A DNA stretch of 47,047 bases, from the NCBI GenBank assembly GCA_020846025.1, contig JADLER010000117.1, forward strand, positions 1 to 47,047. Direction: 5' to 3'. Position 1 is the stretch's first letter. Every line of letters starts with the position of its first letter. Below the pieces are notes generated by a model, which made no database searches, was not told the origin of the DNA, and saw only the letters and a list, made by a program, of their open reading frames with translations. The stretch comes from Bacteroidia bacterium (lineage in GTDB: Bacteria; Bacteroidota; Bacteroidia; B-17B0; Aurantibacillaceae). Positions 1-6,846 of this stretch are shown here, piece after piece. The translations under genes and the position numbers were made by a program.

Positions 1-1017
1 ACCAGTTGCTACTGGGTCAAAATTAAACCCCCCTCCAGAAAATTCTCCACTTAAATAAACATTTTCGTTATTATCTACGTCAATAGTTTTAATATAATCC
101 TGAGCATGACTTCCTACTCTTTTCGCCCATATTGGTTGTAAAGTAGCGGCATTGTATTTCGCAACAAATCCGTCATCTCCGCCCTTACTAGTTATATTTA
201 CACCTATTGAAGAAATGCTAAATATCTCTGAAAACTGACCTGCCAAATATAAGTTATTGTTTTTTAATGTAATAGAATTGATCTCGCCATAAGGACTAGA
301 AAAATTATTTTGCAAGTTTATGTAATTAAATGATACATAATTACAAGCGGTATCATAGCTAACCATTATAGGATAGGCAACTCCGTTACTTCCCGAATTA
401 AATAAACCAGCACCCGAAGCATTTTTAATATCTGTATTAGTTCCTTTAAAAGCATAGCCACCAACAAACAATCTTTCAGAACCATTTACATCTCCCACTG
501 TAATTGTGTTGAGTTTAGCTGTGGTCTTGTATGCCCATAATGGATTTCCATTCGTACTAAGTTTAACCAAAAAATATGAGGCTGATGTAATGGTTAATGT
601 AATTGGATTTACTGTTCCAATACTAATATTTGCAGAAGTATATCCTAATGCGTAAATATTGTTATCACTATCAGTTGCTATATCTACAATTTTTGTTTCT
701 TGTGTATTTGCAAAGTTTAAATGAGCTTGGTAATTTTCATTTGAATCCATTATGCTAATTACTCCACTATAAAAACTACTCGCCCCTGTAACCACCACTG
801 TAGAATCGGGGTTTGGGTCAACATCAATATTATATCTGTAGTTAGTTACTGAAACAAGGTGCCCGTCTGGAGTTACTACAGAGGCAGCTTGTTCTGTTTG
901 ATAATTAGTTGCTGGAAATGCTTTTGTCCATTGATGCCCAAGTGTTAGAGGCATTTGTGCTTTAATTGCACCTGCAAACAAGAAAATGATTGATGCAGAT
1001 AGTAGTAATTTTTTCAT
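1..1017 (-). CDS. Secreted beta-propeller (SBBP-like) protein, C-terminus outside window
   Basis: An uninterrupted frame of 339 codons runs from an ATG at 1017 to the window edge, so the C-terminal part is missing. Residues 1-21 form a typical signal peptide (MKKLLLSASII... ending AGAIKAQ). The mature part has recurring blades of the form D-x-D-x-N-N-x-Y-x-x-G, for example DSDNNIYALG, LKNNNLYLAG and DNNENVYLSGEFSGG followed by FDP, which is the pattern of SBBP-type seven-bladed propellers. Such proteins in this phylum usually end in a T9SS sorting domain, but that end is not visible here. The gene is preceded by a promoter block that is duplicated in front of the WG-repeat gene at 2936. Function is unknown; it is probably an exported surface or secreted protein. 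Confidence 0.8.
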   Translation of the reverse strand, partial: MKKLLLSASIIFLFAGAIKAQMPLTLGHQWTKAFPATNYQTEQAASVVTPDGHLVSVTNYRYNIDVDPNPDSTVVVTGASSFYSGVISIMDSNENYQAHLNFANTQETKIVDIATDSDNNIYALGYTSANISIGTVNPITLTITSASYFLVKLSTNGNPLWAYKTTAKLNTITVGDVNGSERLFVGGYAFKGTNTDIKNASGAGLFNSGSNGVAYPIMVSYDTACNYVSFNYINLQNNFSSPYGEINSITLKNNNLYLAGQFSEIFSISSIGVNITSKGGDDGFVAKYNAATLQPIWAKRVGSHAQDYIKTIDVDNNENVYLSGEFSGGGFNFDPVATG

Positions 1018-1121
1018 ATTTATTTTTTTAATTAAAGTATATAAGTAGCGAAAATATGTTTTTAAAAACTCATATCAAGAGTTTCTTTCCCAATGACGGG
1101 TTTGAGTTTCCGAACGACGAT
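1015..1121 (-). repeat. Upstream direct repeat, copy A
   Basis: This block of about 107 bp, from the start codon of the propeller gene outward, is repeated upstream of the WG-repeat gene (copy B, 2934-3038) in the same orientation. The outer 70 bp or so are nearly identical, differing at three bases clustered at 1095-1100. The part next to the start codon differs by several substitutions and two bases in length. Similarity stops abruptly after GACGAT. The repeat carries a promoter and a possible operator. Confidence 0.85.
1049..1118 (-). promoter_or_regulatory. Promoter with 21-bp-spaced direct repeat (candidate LytTR operator), copy A
   Basis: On the minus strand a TTG (1076-1078) is separated by 19 bases from TATTTTCG (1049-1056). 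This matches the Bacteroidota housekeeping promoter TTG-N19-TAnnTTTG at all but one base. Directly upstream are two similar sites, GTCATTGGG (1089-1097) and GTCGTTCGG (1110-1118), whose starts are 21 bp apart; each is followed by GAAA. LytTR regulators bind 9-bp direct repeats about two helical turns apart beside the -35 region, and a LytTR gene lies directly upstream. The assignment to that regulator is inference. Confidence 0.5.
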
Positions 1122-1197
1122 TTTGACTGTAGTTACAAAAAACAAAAGTTCCCATTTTGCAATGAAAACCTTCGTTAATGAATTTAATTAAGTAAAT

Positions 1198-2016
1198 CTA
1201 AATGATAGTATTATTACCTAAAGCTTCTATTTTTTCTATACAATCTTTTCGATGATTACGCGATACTTCGGCGCACTTACCACTTTTAAAGCTAACTACG
1301 CCAGCTTCCCCTTTTTTAAGAAAGGAAGATATATGCAAAATATTTACAAAATAAGAGCGATGGACTTTTATAAAATGGTTGATGTGTTGCAATACTTCTT
1401 CAAAATATCCCATAGGTTTTGAAACCAGTTTTTCGCTTCCATCAATTAAGTGAATGATAGAATATGATCTGTGAGCTTCAATAAATTCTATATTATCAAT
1501 TACTATGTATTCATAGCCATAATTAAGAGGAATCGTTAAAACGCCAGTATTTTTCTGCTCCAGATTGCTCAATAAGGCTTTGAATTTTTCAGCGTTTTGT
1601 TTTAATTCTTTTGCTTCAATTGCCCTTGCCAGGGCTTGTAGCAATTCCTTTTCCTGTATCGGTTTCAATAAATAATCAATCGCAGATAATTTAAATGCCT
1701 GTATAGCATATTCGTTATATGCGGTTGTAAAAATAACTTCGCAACCAACCTGAGCCATGTCAAGCTCACCAAACAACTCCAGGCCAGATTTCCCTGGCAT
1801 ATTAATATCCAAGAAAACTATGTCTGGCTTTGTTTTATCAATCAGTTCTACAGCCTGCATCACATTCTCAGCTTCTCCTATAATGTTTACATGAGGCGCT
1901 AATTCGTTGAGCATCAATCGAAGCAATTCACGTGCAGATTCTGCATCGTCCACCAAAATTGCCGTGTAATGAGTTTGGCGGAAAGTGTTTTTATTTTCAG
2001 TATTTTTCAATCCCAT
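1198..2016 (-). CDS. LytTR-family response regulator
   Basis: This 272-residue protein has an N-terminal receiver domain and a C-terminal LytTR DNA-binding domain. The receiver shows the acidic pair D23-D24, the phospho-acceptor D70 (VFLDINMPG), T98 and K118 (YLLKPI). The LytTR domain spans about residues 160-265, with the typical FIEAHRSYSIIHL and FIKVHRSYFVN segments. It would be phosphorylated by a LytS-type histidine kinase; the obvious candidate is the kinase at 3200-6091, from which it is separated by one secreted-protein gene. No copy of the 21-bp-spaced repeat seen at the neighbouring genes was found before its own start. The start at 2016 gives a 17-residue leader before the receiver core; a slightly later start is possible. 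Confidence 0.93.
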   Translation of the reverse strand: MGLKNTENKNTFRQTHYTAILVDDAESARELLRLMLNELAPHVNIIGEAENVMQAVELIDKTKPDIVFLDINMPGKSGLELFGELDMAQVGCEVIFTTAYNEYAIQAFKLSAIDYLLKPIQEKELLQALARAIEAKELKQNAEKFKALLSNLEQKNTGVLTIPLNYGYEYIVIDNIEFIEAHRSYSIIHLIDGSEKLVSKPMGYFEEVLQHINHFIKVHRSYFVNILHISSFLKKGEAGVVSFKSGKCAEVSRNHRKDCIEKIEALGNNTII

Positions 2017-2072
2017 AAATTTACATTATAATTCTAAATTATGATAACTCTTTGATGGGTTCAGTGGTATAA

Positions 2073-2112
2073 ACAAATAAGTCTGTTCATAAAGGTGAAC
2101 AGGCTTATTTGT
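2073..2112 (-). terminator. Long hairpin downstream of the WG-repeat gene
   Basis: Two 17-base arms (2073-2089 and 2096-2112) pair completely apart from one G-U position around a 6-base loop. On the minus strand the hairpin is followed by TTTATACC, and on the plus strand by a short T-rich stretch. It lies between the WG-repeat gene and the response regulator, so it probably ends the upstream transcript. The T tract is short, so strength is uncertain. Confidence 0.6.
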
Positions 2113-2138
2113 GTGTTTTTATATTGATTTTTTAAAAT

Positions 2139-2936
2139 CTATTTTATTTTTACCCATGAGTGATACTGAGCATTTCCTTGTTTAGGATAGTTGGGGTTGC
2201 GTGCTGGGCAATTTTCATTAGTTATTCCTGTAGCATTTTCGTTACAATTGCCTTGAGCTGTTTTACCACAATTGTATTTGCACTTATAATTGCATTTTTC
2301 AGCTTTTTTGTCATCAGTGTTTGTATTACTGTTATCGTTGCTAGATGTACTTTCCGCCTCACCTATTTCTTGCCCATTGGCATCCAATTTCATCACTTTA
2401 TTGTCACTTTTACGAACGGCATTAAAAGTAATTGGATTTTTTGAGGCTTTTTGTAACACAAGGTATTCAGGTGCTGTAAGTATTTTTTCTTCGTTAGCCA
2501 ATGCAGAACTACCATTTTTATCTCTTGCGGCATAATAGCGATCTTCTCCTTCAACACCTAAATAACTAAAGTAATTAATAGCAGATTGCACTTCATTTCC
2601 TGTTTTGTCAATAAAAATCTTATTACCATTCAAGACAACTTGCATTAAGCCCCCAGTATACCAAGTATAAGAGTATTCAAAGACCATACCTTCGTATTGA
2701 TGTGGGATTACCAATTTTCCATCATTGTCATAAAAACCCCATTTCCCTTTAAGTTTTGCAGGTATCAAATTGGCTTTACTATTGTAATCCTCTATTCTAT
2801 CAAATTTTTCCTTTACAATTTTTTTACCGTCTTTTTCCAAATACAGACTAGAACCTTCTCCGCCTTTTTGGATGTTTTGAGCGTAAGTTGTAGTTGTTGC
2901 TAGAACAATCGCTGCTAAAAGCAAAATTTTTTTCAT
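2139..2936 (-). CDS. Secreted WG-repeat protein with Cys-rich tail
   Basis: The 265-residue product has a signal peptide (residues 1-20, ending TTTTYAQ). Residues 62-84 contain a WG-type repeat, GKWGFYDNDGKLVIPHQYEG, followed by a weaker unit around 100-116. A low-complexity Ser/Asn/Asp/Thr linker (about 195-210) leads to a short tail with five cysteines (C215, C219, C223, C231, C243). No T9SS sorting domain is visible. The gene lies between the LytTR regulator and its likely kinase but has its own promoter, which is a copy of the one before the propeller gene at 1017. Function is unknown. The extracytoplasmic location and the Cys tail suggest a disulfide-stabilised or metal-binding end, which is inference. 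Confidence 0.85.
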   Translation of the reverse strand: MKKILLLAAIVLATTTTYAQNIQKGGEGSSLYLEKDGKKIVKEKFDRIEDYNSKANLIPAKLKGKWGFYDNDGKLVIPHQYEGMVFEYSYTWYTGGLMQVVLNGNKIFIDKTGNEVQSAINYFSYLGVEGEDRYYAARDKNGSSALANEEKILTAPEYLVLQKASKNPITFNAVRKSDNKVMKLDANGQEIGEAESTSSNDNSNTNTDDKKAEKCNYKCKYNCGKTAQGNCNENATGITNENCPARNPNYPKQGNAQYHSWVKIK

Positions 2937-3038
2937 ATTTATTTTTTATTAAAGTTTATAAGCGGCGAAAATATGTTTTTAAAAACTCATATCAAGAGTT
3001 TCTTTCCCAATGGTGGATTTGAGTTTCCGAACGACGAT
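2934..3038 (-). repeat. Upstream direct repeat, copy B
   Basis: Second copy of the block at 1015-1121, again starting at the gene's start codon and ending after GACGAT. The promoter and distal half-site are identical to copy A. The proximal half-site reads ACCATTGGG instead of GTCATTGGG. The offset between copies is about 1.92 kb, and the whole response-regulator gene lies between them. Confidence 0.85.
2966..3035 (-). promoter_or_regulatory. Promoter with 21-bp-spaced direct repeat, copy B
   Basis: On the minus strand TTG (2993-2995), 19 bases, then TATTTTCG (2966-2973), as in copy A. The half-sites lie at 3006-3014 (proximal) and 3027-3035 (distal), with starts 21 bp apart, and the proximal one is next to the -33 element. 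Retention of this layout in both copies is the main argument that it is a functional operator. Confidence 0.5.
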
Positions 3039-3203
3039 AATTTACGCCTCAGTTCTTATAGCAAATGTAATTTTGATTTAGACCAAAGATGTTTAGTTAT
3101 TTTTTATCAAGGTGATGAAAAAAATCGTTGCATAGCTTTACCTACGGAACTATTTTTTAAAGAAGCATTGATGAAAAAGAGCAAGCAGATTGGGGTAAAT
3201 TAA
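2973..3203 (+). other. Possible small ORF or gene relic over the duplicated block
   Basis: A 76-codon frame begins inside the -10-like element of the minus-strand WG gene and overlaps the end of the kinase gene by 4 bp. Its first 22 codons lie in the duplicated block and are also open in copy A, where the frame continues to a stop at 1176-1178 (40 codons). The later part reads like ordinary protein (LVIFYQGDEKNRCIALPTEL). No ribosome-binding or promoter signal was found for it. It could be a relic of a gene whose 5' end was duplicated, a small gene, or chance. I do not recognise a family. Confidence 0.2.
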
Positions 3204-6091
3204 TTTATATTTGGTATTACTTTTAGCTTTACAGTTGTACCCAGAGCTTGCTTATTTTCATCGTATAAATCGTGAATCATAAAACTTACTGTTTGATGGT
3301 GTTTGTTCAATAATTCAATACGTTTTTGTATTGCACTTGTGGCAAAAGATTCGTGCTTGAGTTTTTCGGTTTCCTTTATTTGTTGAGCAGCAACTCTACC
3401 AATGCCATTATCAGTAATCTCAATCTCTATTGAATCAGAAGTTGAAGGTGAAAAAGAAATAATCAGTTGTTTGTTGCCTTGTTTATTGTGCAAGCCATGC
3501 TTAAAAGCATTTTCTATAAAAGGCTGCAAAATTAATGATGGCATATAGGTTTGTTCAATATCAAGATTATCATCAATATTAATCTGGAACGAAAAGTCAT
3601 CACCAAGCAACATAGCTTCCATGTCAATGTATAATTTCAGCATCCTAATTTCTTCACTTAATGAAATGAGTGGTTTGTTGCTCATCTGTAAAAACATTCT
3701 AATCAAATCAGAAAACTCGTTTAAGTAAGAAGTGGCTTTTTGCTTATCATTTTTGTAGATATATGCCTTAATGGAGTTTAAAACATTAAACACAAAATGT
3801 GGGTTCATTTGTGATTTAAGGGCAGTTTCTCTGCTTAATCGTAATTCGTTTTCAAGATTTATGCGTTCTATTTCTTTACGTTGCAATTGTTGCATTTTGC
3901 GAATGCGAATTGTATATATAATGTAGGAAAGAACTAAAATCAGTATTGCAATTAACACATTAAACCAAAGGCTTTTCCAAAAAGGAGGTTTTATGGTTCC
4001 GCTTAACACAATGGTGTTTTCCGAATCTAATCCCAAATGATTAATAACTTTTAATTGAATTTCAAAAAAGCCTGGCGGAATATTTTGTATATCAATTTGT
4101 TCGATGGACGAAGGTAGTTTTACCCAACTTGTATCTGTAGAATTTATGCGATACAGATATTGAAAATTGCCATTGCTATTGTAGGTACTTGCCTCTGGAA
4201 ACAGTACAAGGGATTCGCCATAGTTTAGTGTTAAATTAGTAGGATTATGAGTGAGTGTTTTTCCAGCAATTATTTTTTTTAGATAAACAATAGACGTTGA
4301 TTTGTCGTAAGTTTCGGTTAAAGGAATTTTTTGCACCCCTTTTCCAGTAGCAAGCCACACGTTCTCATTGGTAATAACAAGGCTTTGTATATTGTCTGAA
4401 GCAAGCCCCGAAAGTTTAGTTATTGTTTCCCATGTGTTTTTTTTGATAGAGTATTTCCAAAGGCCTTTGTTGGTTGCGACATATATAATTTCATTATGCT
4501 TCTTTATTTTTAAGGCTTGTGTTTTATCTAAAATTTCCGAAACAAATTTACTTTCACCATCTTGATTTACCGAGTATATCTTTCCATTAAATGTTAAAGC
4601 GTAAATCAGTTTTAATTCTTTATCAAAATTGATGGAAAGTATTTGTTCGCCTTTAAATAAAGTAGTTTGAGCACTCCATTCATTATTTTGATAAACAACT
4701 TTCATTAAGCCATCGCTGCTTGCTACCCACACTGTATGATTGCTCTCATCGTATTCTATCTCTCGTATCCAACGTGATTTTATAATTTTGTTATTTATAT
4801 ATAAGCCATGTGAGCTACCAATGAAACAATCGTTACCAATTTGTTTTATCGTTTTTATAGCCTTTACCCCAATATCTTGATGCGTAATTGTATTTTCTTT
4901 TAATGAAAATAAATTGTTGTTTGTATAAAAACGTAATGTTTTCGTATTTATATCATAATCAAAGCTTTGTATATCACCGTGATTACCTGTGTGAAACGTT
5001 GTAAGTTGATGTGTATTATGATTTAATTTCCCAATAGTTCCATCAATAGTTGCAAAATAGATATGGTCATCTCCATAAGTTATTTTTACAACCTTATCAT
5101 TATCTAGTAATTTATTATCTGTATTCCAAACTAATAGATGTATATTAGGAATTCTCAACAAGCCTGTTTGCAGAGTGCTGAACCAGTAATTTCCTTCACG
5201 ATCCATCGTACAATCCGAAAATGATATTTCTGGATAAAATAATTCTGCAACTTCTGAATCTGTGTTATATTTAATAATTCCTTTATATGTACAAATCCAT
5301 AAGTTTTCGTCAGGTAATGTTATTACATTAGTTATTTTACGATTAGCTAGTAAATTTAATAGATTAGAATTATTGAATGGCTCTATGTTGTTTTTTGAAT
5401 ACCTGTAAATGGTATTATTTTCTGTTGCAAATAGCCACAATTTTTGCTTGTAATATTCTGTAAAAAATAATCCAGGCGATTGTTTTTTAAAAATATCCGT
5501 TTTAAATAAGTCTTTTTTCCCTCTTATAAATTGGGCAATTCCATTTGATTCTAAAAAAAATACTGTATCATTTGGATGGTGCTTTGAATTTTTTGTTACA
5601 TAACTATTAGTTGTAATGGCCAATTCGTAATTATTGGTTCCAAATTTTGTCCAATTATTTTTTTGTTCGTTGTAAATATGAATTCCTCCCGAATGACTAA
5701 TAAAAACTTCTCCATTTTCATTACTAGTAATGCTGGTGATTTTACTAGGAAACAGATTGCTAATTTCAATAAGTGTATCGCCTTGTAGCATGAAAACTTG
5801 CGATTGAAAATTGAAACAATAAAGCTTGCCACTTGATGAAATAGTTAAGCCAGTAACTGATTTTGCTTTTTGTTTTGGCCCCTTGTAGAGCCTGCATCTA
5901 ATACCGTCATATTTATACAATCCTGCATCGCAACCAAACCACACAAAGCCTTTGTTATCTTGAACAAGGCTGTAAATTTCGTTACTTGGCAACCCACCTT
6001 CATCATTATAAGTAAAGCATTGAGGATATTGAGCAACTATTATTTTATGTAATAGCAGAGTAATAACGAATATGTATCTTTTAAAATTCAT
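3200..6091 (-). CDS. Propeller-type sensor histidine kinase (LytS-like)
   Basis: This is a 963-residue membrane sensor. A signal peptide (1-20) precedes a large periplasmic region with two-component-regulator propeller blades; the first reads GLPSNEIYSLVQDNKGFVWFG. A Y_Y_Y-type domain follows at about 640-705 (YLYRINSTDTSWVKL), then one membrane helix (about 712-735) and a coiled segment. The cytosolic kinase has the His_kinase family box QMNPHFVFN with His765, an N box FIENAFKHG with Asn861, and DNGIG at 894-898. The kinase core is of the LytS/YehU type, whose usual partners are LytTR regulators such as the one at 1198-2016. The periplasmic propeller suggests sensing of an extracytoplasmic ligand, as in hybrid two-component systems, but no ligand can be deduced. 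It is not a hybrid, since it has no receiver domain. Confidence 0.93.
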   Translation of the reverse strand: MNFKRYIFVITLLLHKIIVAQYPQCFTYNDEGGLPSNEIYSLVQDNKGFVWFGCDAGLYKYDGIRCRLYKGPKQKAKSVTGLTISSSGKLYCFNFQSQVFMLQGDTLIEISNLFPSKITSITSNENGEVFISHSGGIHIYNEQKNNWTKFGTNNYELAITTNSYVTKNSKHHPNDTVFFLESNGIAQFIRGKKDLFKTDIFKKQSPGLFFTEYYKQKLWLFATENNTIYRYSKNNIEPFNNSNLLNLLANRKITNVITLPDENLWICTYKGIIKYNTDSEVAELFYPEISFSDCTMDREGNYWFSTLQTGLLRIPNIHLLVWNTDNKLLDNDKVVKITYGDDHIYFATIDGTIGKLNHNTHQLTTFHTGNHGDIQSFDYDINTKTLRFYTNNNLFSLKENTITHQDIGVKAIKTIKQIGNDCFIGSSHGLYINNKIIKSRWIREIEYDESNHTVWVASSDGLMKVVYQNNEWSAQTTLFKGEQILSINFDKELKLIYALTFNGKIYSVNQDGESKFVSEILDKTQALKIKKHNEIIYVATNKGLWKYSIKKNTWETITKLSGLASDNIQSLVITNENVWLATGKGVQKIPLTETYDKSTSIVYLKKIIAGKTLTHNPTNLTLNYGESLVLFPEASTYNSNGNFQYLYRINSTDTSWVKLPSSIEQIDIQNIPPGFFEIQLKVINHLGLDSENTIVLSGTIKPPFWKSLWFNVLIAILILVLSYIIYTIRIRKMQQLQRKEIERINLENELRLSRETALKSQMNPHFVFNVLNSIKAYIYKNDKQKATSYLNEFSDLIRMFLQMSNKPLISLSEEIRMLKLYIDMEAMLLGDDFSFQINIDDNLDIEQTYMPSLILQPFIENAFKHGLHNKQGNKQLIISFSPSTSDSIEIEITDNGIGRVAAQQIKETEKLKHESFATSAIQKRIELLNKHHQTVSFMIHDLYDENKQALGTTVKLKVIPNIN

Positions 6092-6122
6092 TTTTTATTG
6101 AATTTTACAAAAGTAAATTTTC

Positions 6123-6839
6123 TTATTGAGTTTGAAATTGTTTTACAAGCTCGCACCACACTGTGTCATTCAAGTTAGGCAAACAGGTGAGTTTTATTTT
6201 CTCTTGTTTTACAGGGTGTATAAATTCAGTTTGAAACGAATGTAAGTGAATGAATGGAGTTGAGTTTGAGCGCTCAAAGCCATATTTTAAATCGCCTTTT
6301 ATTGAACAACCTATAGCAGCTAGTTGTGCTCTAATTTGATGATGACGTCCTGTATGAAGTTGAATTTCGAGCAAATGATAATTAGCAATAGAGGCTTTAA
6401 GCGTATAGCTTAATTCTGCCTTTAAAGCGCCTTGACGCTCAGTTAAAAAGGCTTTTGAGGTATTATTTTTTTCGTTTTTAATTAAGTAATGTATAAGTCT
6501 GTCTGATTGTTTGGGTGGTTTATTTTTCACAACAGCCCAGTAAGTTTTTTGAATGGTTTTCTCTCTAAATAGGTCATTCATACGTGATAAAGCCTTGCTG
6601 GTTTTGGCAAATATCACAATACCTGAAACGGGTCTATCTAATCTATGACATACACCACAAAACACATTTCCAGGTTTCTGATCTCTTACTTTTATGTAGT
6701 TTTTTACTTTTTCTGAAAGAGGAACATCGCCCGTTTTATCACCTTGAACAATTTCAGATGGCCTTTTATTAATTACAATTAAATGATTGTCCTCAAAAAT
6801 AATTTGATTGGCGTCAATAAGTTCAGGTGCTTGGGACAT
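6123..6839 (-). CDS. RluA-family pseudouridine synthase
   Basis: The 238-residue protein would convert uridine to pseudouridine in rRNA or tRNA. It carries the RluA catalytic motif HRLDRPVSG, with the catalytic Asp at residue 68, and the downstream RxHQIRxQLA segment (GRHHQIRAQLAAIG) near residues 165-178. There is no N-terminal S4 RNA-binding domain, so it is a compact form like RluA or TruC rather than RluC/RluD. The RNA target cannot be fixed from sequence. The gene is 31 bp from the kinase start and 7 bp from the OmpA-protein gene, all on the same strand. Confidence 0.88.
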   Translation of the reverse strand: MSQAPELIDANQIIFEDNHLIVINKRPSEIVQGDKTGDVPLSEKVKNYIKVRDQKPGNVFCGVCHRLDRPVSGIVIFAKTSKALSRMNDLFREKTIQKTYWAVVKNKPPKQSDRLIHYLIKNEKNNTSKAFLTERQGALKAELSYTLKASIANYHLLEIQLHTGRHHQIRAQLAAIGCSIKGDLKYGFERSNSTPFIHLHSFQTEFIHPVKQEKIKLTCLPNLNDTVWCELVKQFQTQ

Positions 6840-6846
6840 GTATAAA

